A stretch of 64,000 nt of DNA from Candidatus Pantoea varia (lineage in GTDB: Bacteria > Pseudomonadota > Gammaproteobacteria > Enterobacterales > Enterobacteriaceae): assembly GCF_900115075.1 (NCBI RefSeq), contig NZ_FOVG01000001.1, positions 992,001 through 1,056,000 on the forward strand, written 5' to 3'. Shown here in pieces: positions 63,281 to 64,000 of this stretch. The notes below the pieces were generated by a model. It ran no database searches, was not told the origin of the DNA, and worked only from the letters and a program-made list of their open reading frames with translations. Position numbers and translations under genes: made by a program. Within the stretch, counting starts at the first letter, position 1, and each line of letters opens with the position of its first letter.

Positions 63281-64000
63281 ATGTCATCTCCCGATACTTC
63301 CCCACTGGCAGCGCTCTGGTCACGGCTCGACGGTGTCATGCTGCGCGATCGCCAGCGACTGCAGCGCCGTTTACAGGGTGCCAGAAAAGCCAAAAATCCT
63401 GAGGCACAACAGGGCATCGCCAGCGAGCTGGAGCCGGAATTTATCGCCGCCGAACAGCGCGTGGCCCAGCGCCGCGCGGCGACGCCAGCGATTACTTTCC
63501 CGGACAATCTGCCGGTCAGTCAGAAGCAGCAGGATATTGCTGAGGCGATTCGCGACCATCAGGTAGTGATTGTTGCCGGTGAAACCGGTTCGGGTAAAAC
63601 CACTCAGCTGCCAAAAATCTGTCTGGCGCTGGGACGCGGTGTTACCGGCCTGATTGGCCATACGCAGCCGCGCCGTCTGGCTGCGCGTACCGTGGCGAAC
63701 CGCATTGCCGATGAGCTCAGCACCTCGCTGGGCGGCTGTGTGGGTTATAAAGTGCGCTTCAACGACCAGGTCGGTGAACTGACGCAGATTAAACTGATGA
63801 CCGACGGGATTCTGCTGGCAGAGATCCAGCAGGATCGTCTGCTGATGCAATATGACACCATCATTATTGATGAAGCACACGAACGCAGCCTGAATATCGA
63901 CTTCCTGCTCGGTTATCTGCGTGAGCTGTTGCCGCGCCGCCCCGATCTGAAAGTCATCATTACCTCCGCGACCATCGATCCGCAGCGCTTCTCGCGTCAT
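63281..64000 (+). CDS. hrpA: ATP-dependent RNA helicase HrpA, first 240 codons (cut by window edge)
   Basis: DEAH-box RNA helicase that rescues stalled ribosomes; usually about 1300 aa, of which the first 240 are in the window. Starts [18 protein letters not shown]. Walker [10 protein letters not shown] at 100-108, motif Ia [22 protein letters not shown] box [10 protein letters not shown] near 195 and motif III TSATID near the edge. The coding frame is open to the last base. Confidence 0.96.
   Translation, partial: MSSPDTSPLAALWSRLDGVMLRDRQRLQRRLQGARKAKNPEAQQGIASELEPEFIAAEQRVAQRRAATPAITFPDNLPVSQKQQDIAEAIRDHQVVIVAGETGSGKTTQLPKICLALGRGVTGLIGHTQPRRLAARTVANRIADELSTSLGGCVGYKVRFNDQVGELTQIKLMTDGILLAEIQQDRLLMQYDTIIIDEAHERSLNIDFLLGYLRELLPRRPDLKVIITSATIDPQRFSRH

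Overview
The window reads as chromosome of an Erwiniaceae/Enterobacterales bacterium, most likely Pantoea or a close relative. Gene order follows, with gaps and insertions, a block that I remember from Escherichia coli around ribA-pgpB-lapAB-pyrF-yciH-osmB, rnb-yciW-fabI-sap, psp-ycjXF-tyrR-tpx, ycjG-mpaA-mppA, zntB-fnrS-ttcA and ldhA-ydbH-ynbE-ydbL-azoR-hrpA. Most genes are GC-rich with dense enterobacterial codon use. I see no rRNA, tRNA, CRISPR array, transposase or phage genes.

Layout. 1-4.4 kb: cell-envelope and housekeeping genes (ribA 5' part, pgpB, lapAB, pyrF, yciH, osmB). 4.7-9.7 kb: an accessory stretch with araD, a KdgR-box-controlled kdgT, and a convergent rpfF/rpfR pair that forms a complete DSF-family (cis-2-unsaturated fatty acid) signal synthase and c-di-GMP receptor module. 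9.8-18.6 kb: CstA-family carbon-starvation transporter with its small partner, RNase II, a YdeP-type molybdoprotein and a lone PTS IICB. 18.7-23.4 kb: a chemoreceptor with a sigma-28 promoter, a DUF1275 membrane protein, a LysR regulator that lacks a usual start codon, and yciW. 23.6-38.2 kb: fabI and the sap peptide-uptake operon, which is split: sapC-sapD-sapF lie at 24.5-27.2 kb and sapA-sapB at 35.6-38.2 kb, with about 8.4 kb of other genes between. That insert holds a LysR regulator and, on the opposite strand, a seven-gene operon: flavin monooxygenase, CMD-domain protein, CXXC alkylhydroperoxidase-like protein and a complete polar-amino-acid-type ABC importer.

38.3-40 kb holds the Fur-controlled small RNA ryhB, then an AT-richer island with an orphan Hcp, a polymorphic toxin type 44 protein and a membrane-anchored putative immunity protein. 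40.2-48.7 kb: an MFS transporter, the phage-shock regulon (pspF divergent from pspABCD behind a sigma-54 promoter), ycjX, ycjF and tyrR. 48.7-53.9 kb: tpx and murein-peptide recycling (ycjG, mpaA, mppA), then zntB. 54.0-56.7 kb: the anaerobic small RNA fnrS with an FNR site at -42, ttcA, and several small secreted or membrane proteins around a perfect FNR consensus. 56.9-64 kb: mgtC/sapB-family protein, ydbJ, ldhA, the ydbH-ynbE-ydbL envelope lipid-transport operon, azoR and the first 240 codons of hrpA.

The strongest leads are the monooxygenase/CMD/peroxidase/ABC operon placed inside the sap operon together with its fused paralogue YciW, the Hcp/toxin-44/immunity cassette, the RpfF/RpfR pair, and two small RNAs recognised directly from sequence. 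Comparisons with E. coli and family names are from memory; no database search was run.
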